A stretch of 64,000 bases of DNA from JAKFWF01 sp963750535 (GTDB lineage Bacteria > Pseudomonadota > Alphaproteobacteria > Rhizobiales > Hyphomicrobiaceae). Positions 8,542-17,955 of the stretch are shown here, piece by piece (within the stretch, counting starts at the first letter, position 1; each line of letters begins with the position of its first letter). Both the position numbers and the translations under genes were made by a program. The stretch spans positions 186,001 to 250,000 of the forward strand of contig CAVVRF010000028.1 in assembly GCA_963750535.1 (NCBI GenBank), written 5' to 3'. The notes under the pieces are model-generated. The model did not search any database and had not been told where the DNA came from. It saw only the letters and a list, made by a program, of their open reading frames with translations.

Positions 8542-11500
8542 TCAGGCGATCTCGCGGAACGACTGGGCGGTCGCGAGATCGACGGACACCAGCTGCGACA
8601 CGCCTTTCTCGCCCATGGTGACGCCGAACAGCCGGTCGGTGCGGGCCATCGTCATCGGATGATGGGTGATGACGAGGAAACGCGTCTCGGTCTCGTGCGC
8701 CATCTTCTCCATCAGGGTGCAGAACCGGTCGACGTTGGCATCGTCGAGCGGGGCATCGACCTCGTCGAGCACGCAGATCGGCGAAGGATTGGTGAGGAAC
8801 ACCGCGAAGATCAGCGACATCGCCGTCAGCGTCTGCTCGCCGCCCGACAGCAGCGACAGCGTGGCCGGCTTCTTGCCGGGCGGCTTGGCGATGATCTCGA
8901 GGCCGCCCTCCAGCGGATCCTCGGGGTTCTCGAGCAGCTCCAGCCGCGCCTCGCCGCCGCCGAACAGGGTCACGAACAAGCGCTGGAAATGGCCGTTGAC
9001 GACCTCGAACGCCTCCATCAGCCGCTTCTTGGCCTCGCGGTTGAGATGGCCGATGGCGCCGCGCAGCTTGTTGATCGCCTCCTCGACGTCGCGCCGCTCG
9101 GCCTCCATGCCGTCGACTTGCGACTGGACCGCCTGCAGCTCGTCGTCGGCCTGCAGATTGACGCCGCCGAGCCGCTCTCGGTCGGCCTTGAGGCGGGTAA
9201 GCTGACGGTCGACATCGACCAGCGGCGGCAGTTTCGCGTCGGCCTGCAGCTGGGCGAGTGCGAGGCAGTCCTCCGGCGCGCAATCGAGCGTCTCGCGGAT
9301 CTTGCGGGCCTCATCCTGCCGACGCGTGCGGGCGTTCTCGAGCCGCGCCTCGACCCGCGCGCGGTGCTCGCGCTGGTTGGCGACCGCTGCTTGCGCCGCC
9401 CGCATCTCCTGCACCGCCGCGCGCAATGCGTTCTCTGCCTTGCCGAGCGCGTTGGCGGCGTCCTGGCGCTCTTGCTCGGCCTGCGCTACCGCGCTCAGCA
9501 GCTTTGCCCGCTTCTCCTCGACCAGCGCCGGCAGCTTGGCGAGGGCTTCGAGCTCGGCGGTCGTCTCGGACTTGCGGCCTTCGAGGGCGGTGATCTGCTG
9601 GCCGGCGGCCTGCCGGCGGGTGGTCCAGCGCTGCTGCTCGGTGGTGATCGCGGCGCGGCGAGCGCTTCTCGCGTTGCGCTCGCGCTCGAGGCTGATGATC
9701 CCTGCCTTGATCTCCGCGACCTTGGTGCGCAGGACGGCGGCGGCGGACTGGGCGGCCGCGACCTGGGGTGCCAGGTCCTCCGCGCCGTCCATGACCTCGA
9801 GCGCCGTCTCGATCTCGAGCTGCCGTTCGGACGCCTCCATCAGGGCCTCGCCGGCGCGCGCCCTGGCCTCGTTGGCCGCATGCAGGCGCTGCTCGGTCTC
9901 GCGCGCCGTGCGCTCGATCTCGGTGAGGGCCTGGCGGGTGCGGGCGAGCTCGGCGGTGGTGTCGCGCCACAGCTGGCGCAGACGGCGGTCCTCGGCCTCG
10001 GCGGCAGCGAGCAGGTCGGCGGCGACCTTTTCGTCGGCGGCAGCGCCATCGGCGGCCTGCAGCACGCCCGATGCCTGCGCCTCGAGATCGGCGAGCCGGT
10101 TGCGCTGCGCGAGACGCTGCGCGGCGGCAGTCGGGGCGTCGGCGGCGGCGACGAAGCCGTCCCAACGCCACAGGTCGCCTTCGCGCGATACCAGCCGCTG
10201 GCCGGCCTTCAGCGCCGGCTGCAGCCGATGGCCGACATTGCGCGCGACGACGCCGATCTGGCGCAGCCTGCGGGTCAGCTCCGGTGGTCCCTTGACGCGG
10301 TTGAACAGCGGCTCGGCGCCTTCCGGCAGGCCGCCGTCGTCGGCGGCTGGATCGACCCGGCGCCAGTGCACAGGATAGTCCGACTGGATCGGCGCATCGA
10401 GATCGTCGCCGAGGGCGGCGCCAAGCGCAACCTCGTAGCCCTTGGCGACCTTGAGCTTGTCGACGATCGGCGGAATGTCGTCGTCGCGGACCGGCACCAG
10501 CAGCTTGGCGAGCGTCGATAGCTCGGTTCGCACCTCGCCGGCGGCGAGCGTGGCGGCGCGCGCCTCGTCGCTTCGCGCCTTGGCAACGGAGGCTGCCTTG
10601 CGCACGTTGCTCTCGGCCTCGACCGTCTGCCCCTCGATCTGCGTGATACGGGCGGCGAGCGATGCCGCCGCCTCCTGCAGCCTCGCCAGCTGCTGCGCGT
10701 CGGGGGCCTTGGCCACGATCTCGCGGACCTGCGCGTCGAGGCCGGCGATCTGCCGGTTGAGCTTGGCGACGGCCTCGCCCGCCGACGTCAGCGTGGCTTC
10801 CAGGCTCTTGCGCCGCGCGGACGTCTCGTGCGCCCGCTGCGACAGGGCGGAGAATTCCCGATCGGCCTTGGCCAGCTCGGCCTCGGCGGCATCGAGCTGC
10901 TCGATATTGGCCTCGTCCTGGAAATCGGCATCGGCGTCGATCTCGGCCAGCGCCGAATGCTCGGTCTCGAGCCGCGCCAGCGCCTCGGCCGCCTCCTCGA
11001 CCAGATGCAGCTCGCGCGCGAGATCGGTGGCGAGCTGCTGGTCGCGGGCGGTCAGCTCGCGCTGGCGGTCGGCGGCGCGCCGCGCCTCGGCTTCGAAATT
11101 CGACTGCTCGATCTTGAGCCGGGCGAGCACCGCCGCTCGCGTCGCCTCCGCCTCCCGCAATGGCTGGATGCTTTCCGACAACGCTGCCTCGGCGCGGGTG
11201 GCCGTCGCTTCCGTCTGCGTTGCAAGCCCCAATGCCTGCAGCGCGGCGAGCAGGGCAGCCTCATCGGCCTCGACCTGCGCCTGGGCTTCGCTCCACTGCA
11301 GATGCAGCAGCAGGGCCTCGGTCCGCCGGATCTCGCCCGACAGCTCCTTGTAGCGCTTCGCCTGTCGCGCTTGCCGCTTCAGGCCGTCGAGCTGCGAGAC
11401 GAGCTGGCCGATGATGTCGCCGAGGCGGGCGAGGTTGCCTTCGGCCGCGTTCAGCCTGAGCTCGGCCTCGTGGCGGCGGCTATGCAGGCCGGCGACGCCG

Positions 11501-12003
11501 GCGGCATCCTCCAGCACCCGGCGGCGCTGCTCAGGCTTGGCGTTGACGATCTCGCCGATCTGGCCCTGGCGGACCAGCGCCGGCGAGCGGGCGCCGGTCG
11601 CCGCGTCCTCGAACAGCAGCTTGACGTCGCGAGCACGGGCGTCGCGGCCGTTGATGCGGTAGGCGGAGCCCGCCTCGCGCTCGATGCGGCGCGTGATCTC
11701 GATGACGTCGGCGTCGTTGAACTCGGCCGGGGCGACGCGCGCGGAGTTGTCGAGGAAGATCGTCACTTCCGCCCAGTTGCGGGCCGGGCGCGTGTTGGTG
11801 CCGGAGAAGATCACGTCGTCCATGGCGGCGGCGCGCATCGACTTGTGCGAGGTCTCGCCCATCACCCAGCGAAGCGCCTCGAGCAGGTTCGACTTGCCGC
11901 AGCCGTTCGGACCGACGACCCCAGTCAGCCCCCTCTCGATCACAAGCTCGGTCGGCTCCACGAACGATTTGAAGCCGAGCAAGCGTAGTCAATTCATATG
12001 CAC
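8542..12003 (-). CDS. smc: Chromosome segregation protein SMC (in-frame TGA near the start)
   Basis: Structural maintenance of chromosomes ATPase, ~1150 residues. N-terminal head: LGFKSFVEPTELVIERGLTG and Walker A GPNGCGKSN. Long coiled coils flank a hinge (about residues 490-620, with VALGAALGDDLDAPI), and the C-terminal head has LSGGEQTLTAMSLIFAVF and Walker B PICVLDEVDAPLDD. The family's usual N-terminus (M-x-F-x-K-L-R-L-x-G-F-K-S-F) aligns with GTG CAT ATG AAT TGA CTA CGC TTG CTC GGC read from 12003, so TGA at 11989-11991 replaces the expected Lys/Arg codon. Otherwise translation would have to start at TTG 11982 and lose the first beta strand. AGGAGG lies 12 nt before the GTG. It follows the two DsbA genes in the same direction. 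Confidence 0.95.
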
Positions 12004-12067
12004 GTCGGGTCGACGCCTCCTGCGCGGTGCTCCCGGTCGGAGAAGGGCGGCGGAATTGCCTCGGCCA

Positions 12068-12874
12068 TCAGCGCTGTGCGACGGCCGGTGTACCAGCGAC
12101 GCGGCCCGCCAGCATCGGATCCACGAGCTCGCGGATCTTTGCCATGTCCAAGGTGCTCTTCACCAGCTTGCCCTGAATGAAGAAGTTGGGTGTGCCGATG
12201 ACGCCGAGTGTCCTGCCGCGCTCCTTGATCGAGTTGAGTGCCGCGATCATGGAGCAATTCTCGTAGCATGCGTCAAACTCAGCGCGAGTCATCCCCACCT
12301 GAGATGCGATCTTGAAGATCGGATCGCGCCGCACCTCCTGGCTGACCCAGGCGGATTGCTGGTTGAGGAATTTCTCGTACAGCGCGAGATGCTTTGACGG
12401 CGGTGCGCAGCGCATGGCGATGGTCGCCGCGCCCGACTGCATGCCGATCGGAAATTCACGCAGAATGAAGCGCACCTTGCCCGTGTCGATGTATTCGCGC
12501 TTGAGCGTCGGGAATACGTCGAGCTGGAACTTCCTGCAGAACGGGCAGGTGAGCGAGGCGTACTTGATGATGGTGACCGGAGCGTCCGGCCGGCCGATCG
12601 CGATATCCGGCAGGTCGCTCGCCGGCTTCATGATCTCGGCGACGGTCGGATTGGCGATCACCTCGCGCCCGCCGGGCGCTGGCGTGGTGGCGTCGGCGAA
12701 CGGATTGAACTGCGGCTTGTCGGCGGTCGTGCCGGCCGAGAACGCGTTGCCGGAGGTCGTCTGCAGCTCGGTCGGCGACAACAGCGCGTCGCCCGAGCAG
12801 GCCGCGAGCCATGTCGCGGCCGCTGCGACGACCGCGATGCGCCAGGCGCCTGATGCTGCTCCCCCGCCGGTCAA
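12068..12874 (-). CDS. DsbA-family thiol oxidoreductase, predicted lipoprotein
   Basis: A 268-residue thioredoxin-fold protein. The N-terminus has a lipobox (TWLAAC, Cys26), so it is probably a membrane-anchored periplasmic protein. The active-site motif CPFC is at residues 110-113 (YASLTCPFCRKF), with the family features DTGKVRFILREFP and a cis-proline loop GTPNFFIQGK. It starts at TTG 12874 immediately after the TGA of the upstream DsbA paralogue, so translation is probably coupled. It may oxidise or isomerise disulfides in exported proteins. Confidence 0.88.
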   Translation of the reverse strand: MTGGGAASGAWRIAVVAAAATWLAACSGDALLSPTELQTTSGNAFSAGTTADKPQFNPFADATTPAPGGREVIANPTVAEIMKPASDLPDIAIGRPDAPVTIIKYASLTCPFCRKFQLDVFPTLKREYIDTGKVRFILREFPIGMQSGAATIAMRCAPPSKHLALYEKFLNQQSAWVSQEVRRDPIFKIASQVGMTRAEFDACYENCSMIAALNSIKERGRTLGVIGTPNFFIQGKLVKSTLDMAKIRELVDPMLAGRVAGTPAVAQR

Positions 12875-12875
12875 C

Positions 12876-13562
12876 TCAGCTCGCCTTCAGCAGTTGCTCG
12901 AACGCCTTGTCGAAATTCTCGATCGTCGGCGCGTCGCTGAGGCGCTTGCCGTTGATGAAGAATGACGGCGTCGCATTGACGCCGAATTTCGCCGATCCGC
13001 GCTCGCGTATCGCCGAGATCTGCTCGAGCAGCTTCTGATCGGTCAGGCACTTGTCGAAGCTTTCCTGGGTGAAACCGGCCTGCTTGGCGATCTCGAACAG
13101 CTTCGGCACCGGATTGCCCTTCACGAACGCCCACTCGTCCTGCTTCTCGAACAGGATCGCGGTCAGGTCGTAGCTCTTGGCGACGTCGGCGCCGCCGGCG
13201 CAGCGCGACAGCATCGCGGCCGCGGCGGCGAGATCGTCGAGCGGGAATTCGCGCATGATGAAGCGCACCTTGCCGGTGTCGACGTACTTGGCCTTGAGCG
13301 CCGGAAACACCTTCTTGTGGAAATTGGCGCAGTGGCCGCAGGTCATCGAGGCATACTCGACGACGGTCACCTTCGCATCCGGGCTGCCGATCGACTGGTC
13401 CGGGAGCGGGCCGGGCTTCATCAGCTCGTCGACCGGCACGTCGGTCACCGTCGGCTTGCGCTGCGCCAGCGCGATGCCGGGCGCGATCGCGGCGACGGTT
13501 GCCGAGATCGCTGCAAGACGAATGACGGCACGCCGGGAGATCGGCAGGGGTTGATCGGACAT
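12876..13562 (-). CDS. DsbA-family thiol oxidoreductase with Tat-like signal
   Basis: A 228-residue DsbA/BdbD-type protein from ATG 13562. The signal is Tat-like (ISRRAVIRLAAISATVAAIAPGIALA). The redox motif CGHC is at residues 75-78 (EYASMTCGHCANFHKK). DTGKVRFIMREFPLDD and the cis-Pro loop NATPSFFINGKRLSD follow. It is clearly paralogous to the lipoprotein encoded next and probably shares an operon with DUF721 upstream and smc downstream, a common alphaproteobacterial arrangement. Confidence 0.9.
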   Translation of the reverse strand: MSDQPLPISRRAVIRLAAISATVAAIAPGIALAQRKPTVTDVPVDELMKPGPLPDQSIGSPDAKVTVVEYASMTCGHCANFHKKVFPALKAKYVDTGKVRFIMREFPLDDLAAAAAMLSRCAGGADVAKSYDLTAILFEKQDEWAFVKGNPVPKLFEIAKQAGFTQESFDKCLTDQKLLEQISAIRERGSAKFGVNATPSFFINGKRLSDAPTIENFDKAFEQLLKAS

Positions 13563-13696
13563 CGGGCTCGCGGCTCCTGGTTCGCGTGAGCGACGCATGC
13601 ATCGCTAGTGGTGCGGCGTCATTTAGGCAAAATGCCGCGAGATGCAAACTAATGCTGACGGCGGCCGGCGATCACAGTTGCGCGATGGCAGGCCGG

Positions 13697-14293
13697 TCAC
13701 CGCCGGCGGCTTGCGTTCTCGGCCATTATGCTCGCTTCGAGCGAAGCAAGCGCCTCGCGCAGTGCATCGTCGGCGACCGCCTGCACGGCGGCTCCCGGCG
13801 TGCCGGGTGGCGAAGCACCGCGCCTTGCGACCAATTCGCCGCCGGACTTGATCAGCGGCGCCTGGACAAGCCGGATTTCCGCCACCGCGCGATAGCCGAA
13901 ATAGGCGTTGATGCGGTCGATCAGCAGCCGCGCCTTGTATTGGACGTCGAGCGCGCGGGCGGGCTCGACCCGCAGCATCAGGGTCGCGCCCGGACGGCCG
14001 GCCTCCGCCTCGCCCGTGGCCGCGCCTTCGTAGCCGCGCGGCCACTTGAGGCGCTCTGGCGCGGTGAAAGCAGCAAGGTCGGCGCCGACGATGATCGCCC
14101 AGTCGGTGAGCAGCGTCGCGGTCGAAAAACCGAATTTTTCGAATACCTTACGGGTGATCTTGGGGAGCATGGCGCCGACCGCGCGGCCCTTGTATACCGC
14201 CCGGCCCGGCAACGGCTGCGCCGCCGGCCGCCGCGGCAGGCGAACCGTCTGTTGTCGCGGCGCCACGGAGGGCGGATGCGGTAGTTTGCTCAC
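13697..14293 (-). CDS. DUF721 domain protein (DciA-related)
   Basis: A 198-residue basic protein from GTG 14293. The DUF721 core covers about residues 45-135 (LPKITRKVFEKFGFSTATLL, DWAIIVGADLAAFTAPERLK, LMLRVEPARALDVQYKARLL). DUF721/DciA proteins load the replicative helicase DnaB in bacteria lacking DnaC; the alphaproteobacterial branch has a longer, poorly conserved tail, and its role is less well tested. It is divergent from mutY, with 86 bp between starts, and upstream of the dsbA pair and smc. Confidence 0.82.
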   Translation of the reverse strand: MSKLPHPPSVAPRQQTVRLPRRPAAQPLPGRAVYKGRAVGAMLPKITRKVFEKFGFSTATLLTDWAIIVGADLAAFTAPERLKWPRGYEGAATGEAEAGRPGATLMLRVEPARALDVQYKARLLIDRINAYFGYRAVAEIRLVQAPLIKSGGELVARRGASPPGTPGAAVQAVADDALREALASLEASIMAENASRRR

Positions 14294-14379
14294 AGGAGTA
14301 TTTCCGCCACCAATTCCAATCGGTCGAAGAGAACCCTACCATCTCTCCAGGCAATTCGAGCCGAAGCGAAGGGACAGCC

Positions 14380-15496
14380 GTGGCAGCTGTGGCCGGCAAG
14401 CAACTCCCGACGGAAGGTGTGGCGCGCGCGAAAGCGAGCGTGGCCGTGCCGCTTCTCGAATGGTACGACCGCGAGCGCCGCGATCTGCCCTGGCGATATC
14501 CACCGGGAAAGAAGGCCGATCCCTACCGGGTGTGGCTCAGCGAGATCATGCTGCAGCAGACCGTGGTCAAGACGGTCATTCCCTACTACCTCGAGTTCCT
14601 GCGGCGCTGGCCGACGGTCGAGGCGCTTGCGGGCGCCAGCATCGACGATGTGCTCGTCGCCTGGGCCGGGCTCGGCTACTACAGCCGCGCGCGAAATCTG
14701 CACAAGTGCGCGCAAGCGGTGGCTGCGGTGCACGGCGGCAGATTTCCCGACGACGAGGCGGTGCTGGCGACGTTGCCGGGCATCGGTCCCTATACGGCGG
14801 CGGCGGTGGCGGCGATCGCCTACGGGGCGAAGGTCACGCCGGTCGACGGCAATGTCGAGCGGGTGGTGGCGCGGCTGTTCGCGATCGAGGCACCGCTGCC
14901 GGCCGCCAAGGGCGAGCTGAAGCGTCTTGCCGCCATGCTGACGCCGTCGCAGCGGCCGGGCGACTTCGCCCAGGCGATGATGGATCTCGGCGCCACGGTG
15001 TGCACGCCGAAGCGGCCGTCGTGCCTGATGTGCCCGTTGCATCGTCAGTGCGAGGCCTCCGCCCAGGGCATCGAGGCGAGCCTGCCGCGCAAGGCGGACA
15101 AGGCGGCGCGGCCGGAGCGCTTCGGCCATGCGTTCCTGGCACTGCGCGAGGATGGCCACGTGCTGCTGCGGCAGCGGCCGGAGCAGGGCCTGCTGGCGCG
15201 GATGATGGAGGTGCCCGGCACAGAGTGGTCGGACGAGCTTCCGCGAATTGAAAGATGCGATGCGAGCGGCACCGGTGCGGGCCGACTGGTGGCAGGTGCC
15301 GGGTGTCGTCAGCCACGTCTTCACGCACTTCAAGCTGGAACTCGTGGTGCACGTCGCGGTGGTGACGAACGATATCGCGCTGACGTTCTGGGCGGACAGC
15401 GCCCGCTGCCGTTGGGTGCGCCGCCGCAGCCTCGCCGATCAGGCGCTCCCCAGCGTCATGCGCAAGATCATCGCGCATGCGCTGAAGGAGATGTGA
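14380..15496 (+). CDS. mutY: A/G-specific adenine DNA glycosylase (one frameshift)
   Basis: Removes adenine opposite 8-oxoguanine. GTG 14380 follows AAGGGA. Catalytic Glu55 is in WLSEIMLQQT, the helix-hairpin-helix in LPGIGPYTAAAVAAIAYG, and catalytic Asp156 in VDGNVERV. The [4Fe-4S] ligands are in CTPKRPSCLMCPLHRQC (C-x6-C-x2-C-x5-C). The C-terminal MutT-like 8-oxoG recognition domain starts near FGHAFLALREDGHVLLRQRP. At ~15250 the run GAAAGATG has one A too many; removing it joins ELPRIE to DAMRAAPVRADWWQVPGVVS and leads to TGA at 15494-15496. As read, the frame runs into unrelated sequence. Confidence 0.95.
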
Positions 15497-15500
15497 GGCC

Positions 15501-16787
15501 TCACCCGACCGCCGCCAGGGCCTGCGTCAGGTCCGCGATCAGATCGTCCGGATGCTCGACGCCGATCGACAGGCGAATGGTCGTATCGAGCACGCCGATG
15601 CGGTTGCGGACGTCGACCGGAACGCCGGAATGCGTCATCGCCGCGGGGTGGCTCGCCAGCAATTCGGTGCCGCCGAGGCTGACCGCCAGCTTGAAGATCT
15701 GCAATGCGTTGAGGAACGCGAACGCCTCCCGCTCGCCGCCGACGATGTCGAACGAGAAGGTCGAGCCGGCGCCGCTGCACTGCCGCGCGAACACTTCCCG
15801 CGCCGCCGAATCGCCGGGCAGGAACGGCAGGTAGTGCACCTTCGCCACCTTGGGATGGTCGCGCAGGAACTCGGCGACCGACTTGGCATTGGTGTTGGCC
15901 CGCTCCATCCGCAGTCCCAGCGTCTCGAGCGAGCGGCCGAGCATCCAGCACGAGTGCGGGTCGAGCTGCGTGCCGATGCCGCCGCGCAGCGCCTTGATCG
16001 GCGCCACCGTCGCCTTCGATCCGAGCGCCGCGCCGGCGATGAGGTCGGAGTGGCCGCCGACGTACTTGGTCAGCGAGTACACCGACACGTCGGCGCCATG
16101 GGCCAGCGGATGCTGGAATACCGGGCCGAGCAGCGTGTTGTCGCATACCACGATCGGCCGATGGCCCTGGCTGCGCTCGATCTCGTCGGCGACCCGCCGG
16201 ACAAGGGCGACGTCGACCAGCGTATTGGTCGGGTTGGAGGGGGTCTCGATCAGGATCACCGAGATGCGGCCCTTCTTGCCTGCCTCGGCCGCCGCGGCCC
16301 GGATCGCCTTCTCGCTGACGCCGTCGACGAAGCCCACCGCGCCGATCCCGAACGGCGCCAGCGTGCGCGACAGCAGCGTTTCGGTGCCGCCGTAGAGCGG
16401 CTGCGAATGCAGGATCACATCGCCCGGCCGCGCATAGGCGAGGATGGTCGTCGCGATCGCCGACATGCCGGACGAGAACAGGATGCAGGCCTCGGCGCCC
16501 TCGTAGATTGCCAGCCGGTCCTCGACGATCTCGCTGTTCGGGTGGTTGAAGCGCGAATAGACCAGCCCGGCGCCGGTGCCCTTCGGCGGCTGCTTGCGGC
16601 CAGAGACATAGTCGAAGAAGTCGCGGCCTTCCTCGGCGGACTTGAAGACGAAGGTCGAGGTCAGGAACACCGGCGGTTTCACCGCCCCTTCCGAAAGCTG
16701 CGGGTCGAAGCCGTAGCTCAGCATCAGCGTTTCGGGGCGCAAGGCGTGATTGCCGATGTGCGTCTTCGACGGACGTGGCGCGGTCAT
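15501..16787 (-). CDS. Cystathionine gamma-synthase/methionine gamma-lyase family PLP enzyme
   Basis: A 428-residue Cys/Met-metabolism PLP enzyme from ATG 16787 (TGGAGG 7 nt upstream). Landmarks: YSRFNHPNSEIVEDRLA, FSSGMSAIATT, SQPLYGGTETLL (ring-stacking Tyr), VILIETPSNPTN, VVCDNTLLGPVFQHP (Asp to the pyridine N) and VYSLTKYVGGHSDLIAG (Schiff-base Lys). A ~14-residue insertion (SGRKQPPKGTGAGL) precedes the YSRF motif; it occurs in the subgroup annotated only as cystathionine gamma-synthase family protein. Divergent pairing with an Lrp-type regulator 122 bp away suggests a catabolic lyase induced by its amino-acid substrate, as in mdeA/mdeR, but this is inference. Its end is 4 nt from mutY's end. 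Confidence 0.88.
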   Translation of the reverse strand: MTAPRPSKTHIGNHALRPETLMLSYGFDPQLSEGAVKPPVFLTSTFVFKSAEEGRDFFDYVSGRKQPPKGTGAGLVYSRFNHPNSEIVEDRLAIYEGAEACILFSSGMSAIATTILAYARPGDVILHSQPLYGGTETLLSRTLAPFGIGAVGFVDGVSEKAIRAAAAEAGKKGRISVILIETPSNPTNTLVDVALVRRVADEIERSQGHRPIVVCDNTLLGPVFQHPLAHGADVSVYSLTKYVGGHSDLIAGAALGSKATVAPIKALRGGIGTQLDPHSCWMLGRSLETLGLRMERANTNAKSVAEFLRDHPKVAKVHYLPFLPGDSAAREVFARQCSGAGSTFSFDIVGGEREAFAFLNALQIFKLAVSLGGTELLASHPAAMTHSGVPVDVRNRIGVLDTTIRLSIGVEHPDDLIADLTQALAAVG

Positions 16788-16909
16788 GATGCCTCCAGAG
16801 ACATGGTTTACCCAGGGACGCAAGATAATGTAGGCCGGAAGGTGTTATCGTGCCATTTTACGCGGCAAATCTCCTATCACTGGGGCGAAATTGCCAAGCC
16901 AGACGGGTT

Positions 16910-17386
16910 ATGCAGCAGAAAATGACCGATCGAGCGAAGGTCGCGGATGAGATCGACCGGCGGATCCTGCGCGAGCTGTCGAGAGATGGCCGCATCAGCA
17001 ACAACGATCTGGCCGAGCGGGTCGGGCTATCGCCGTCGCCCTGCCTCAGGCGGCTGCGGCGGCTGGAGGCGGCGGGCATCATTCGCGGCTATACCGCGCT
17101 GATCGACGCGAAAGCCTATGGCTGGTCGATGGCGGCGATCGCCACCATCCGTCTCAGCCGGCAGAACGAGGACGAGATCGTGATGTTCGAGGACGCGGTG
17201 CGCGGCTGGGACGAGGTGCTCGAATGCCACCTCGTCACCGGTTCGCGCGACTACATCCTGAAGGTGATGACCGGCAGCCTCGAGCAGTACGAGCGGTTCA
17301 TCAAGGAGAAGATCGCACGGCTGAAGTGCGTCGCCTCGATCGAGACCAGCTTCGTGATGAACACGATCAAGGAGCGGCGGGTTTAG
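16910..17386 (+). CDS. Lrp/AsnC-family transcriptional regulator
   Basis: About 158 residues. N-terminal AsnC-type winged helix (DEIDRRILRELSRDGRISNN, DLAERVGLSPSPCLRRLRRL, IRGYTALID), then the RAM ligand-binding domain (VLECHLVTGSRDYILKVMTG). ATG 16910 (MQQKMTDRAKVADEID) is a plausible start; ATG 16922 is equally possible. Divergence from the Cys/Met PLP enzyme suggests local control of that gene. The shared intergenic region contains an imperfect TGCC-N9-GGCA palindrome at about 16850-16866. Confidence 0.9.
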   Translation: MQQKMTDRAKVADEIDRRILRELSRDGRISNNDLAERVGLSPSPCLRRLRRLEAAGIIRGYTALIDAKAYGWSMAAIATIRLSRQNEDEIVMFEDAVRGWDEVLECHLVTGSRDYILKVMTGSLEQYERFIKEKIARLKCVASIETSFVMNTIKERRV

Positions 17387-17387
17387 C

Positions 17388-17441
17388 CTGGTGTGATGCA
17401 GCATTGCCGAGCTGCGGACTTCGGTATCTGAATCACACTAG
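17388..17441. repeat. Palindromic repeat, type B (degenerate, 54 nt) of the composite element
   Basis: Begins CTGGTGTGATGCAGC just after the lrp stop (TAG 17384-17386) and ends GCGGACTTCGGTATCTGAAT followed by CACACTAG. The right arm matches the right arm of the type B copy at 3569-3593; the left arm is shortened. It is the inverted-orientation partner of the pair at 3429-3593. Confidence 0.7.
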
Positions 17442-17455
17442 GATCAATGCCTTGC

Positions 17456-17530
17456 CAGTGTCCTTGTCGATCGCGAAGTTCGTAACATGCTTGCTATGAA
17501 TGGTGACGAACTTCGCGAACGGGACACTAG
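17456..17530. repeat. Palindromic repeat, type A (75 nt) of the composite element
   Basis: Arms CAGTGTCCTTGTCGATCGCG (continuing AAGTTCG) and CGAACTTCGCGAACGGGACA (continuing CTAG) enclose ~28 nt. It matches the type A copy at 3429-3502 in reverse orientation. Its terminal CTAG (17527-17530) supplies the TAG stop of the downstream minus-strand AhpD-like gene, just as the copy at 3593 does for another gene. Confidence 0.82.
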
Positions 17531-17898
17531 CCGCGCGCGGCTTCCTGCTGCTTCTTGAGGTCGGCGAACTGCTTGTAGGCGTCGAGCGCGTGGGCGGCGT
17601 ACATCATCGATGGCCCGGCGCCCATGTACACGGCCATGCCGAGCGTCTCGAAGATCTCGTCCGGCGTCGCCCCCTGGTCGACCGCCGCCTTGGCGTGAAA
17701 GGCGATGCAGTCGTCGCAGCGCACCGCGACGCCGATCGCCAGTGCGATCAGCTCCTTCGTCTTGGTGTCGAGCGCCTTGGTCTGCAGCGCCGCCTGCGAC
17801 ATGCCGGCAAATGCCTTCATGATGTCGGGCGCCCCGCCGCGCATCTCGCGCAAGGTGGCGGTGATGTCCTTAGTCATGCCGGACCAGTCGGATTTCAT
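17527..17898 (-). CDS. Carboxymuconolactone decarboxylase/AhpD-like protein
   Basis: A 123-residue all-helical CMD-family protein. The AhpD-type redox motif is RCDDCIAFHAK with Cys61, Cys64 and His68 (C-x2-C-x3-H), so a peroxide- or thiol-related role is more likely than lactone decarboxylation. ACGGAGG precedes ATG at 17898. The stop codon overlaps the palindromic repeat. It lies next to, and in the same direction as, the ferredoxin-NADP reductase gene, but 57 nt apart. Confidence 0.88.
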   Translation of the reverse strand: MKSDWSGMTKDITATLREMRGGAPDIMKAFAGMSQAALQTKALDTKTKELIALAIGVAVRCDDCIAFHAKAAVDQGATPDEIFETLGMAVYMGAGPSMMYAAHALDAYKQFADLKKQQEAARG

Positions 17899-17955
17899 CG
17901 GATGCCTCCGTTCGGTTGCGATCGATGATGTGGCGCCGCCCGGTGTGGGCGGCGA

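Noticed and set aside
8659..10521. 620-codon open frame opposite smc
   Set aside because: Antisense shadow of a GC-rich gene with an intact, motif-rich product on the other strand.
11989..11991. Selenocysteine or recoded TGA in smc
   Set aside because: The position is a Lys/Arg in the family, there is no SECIS-like need, and SMC is not a selenoprotein.
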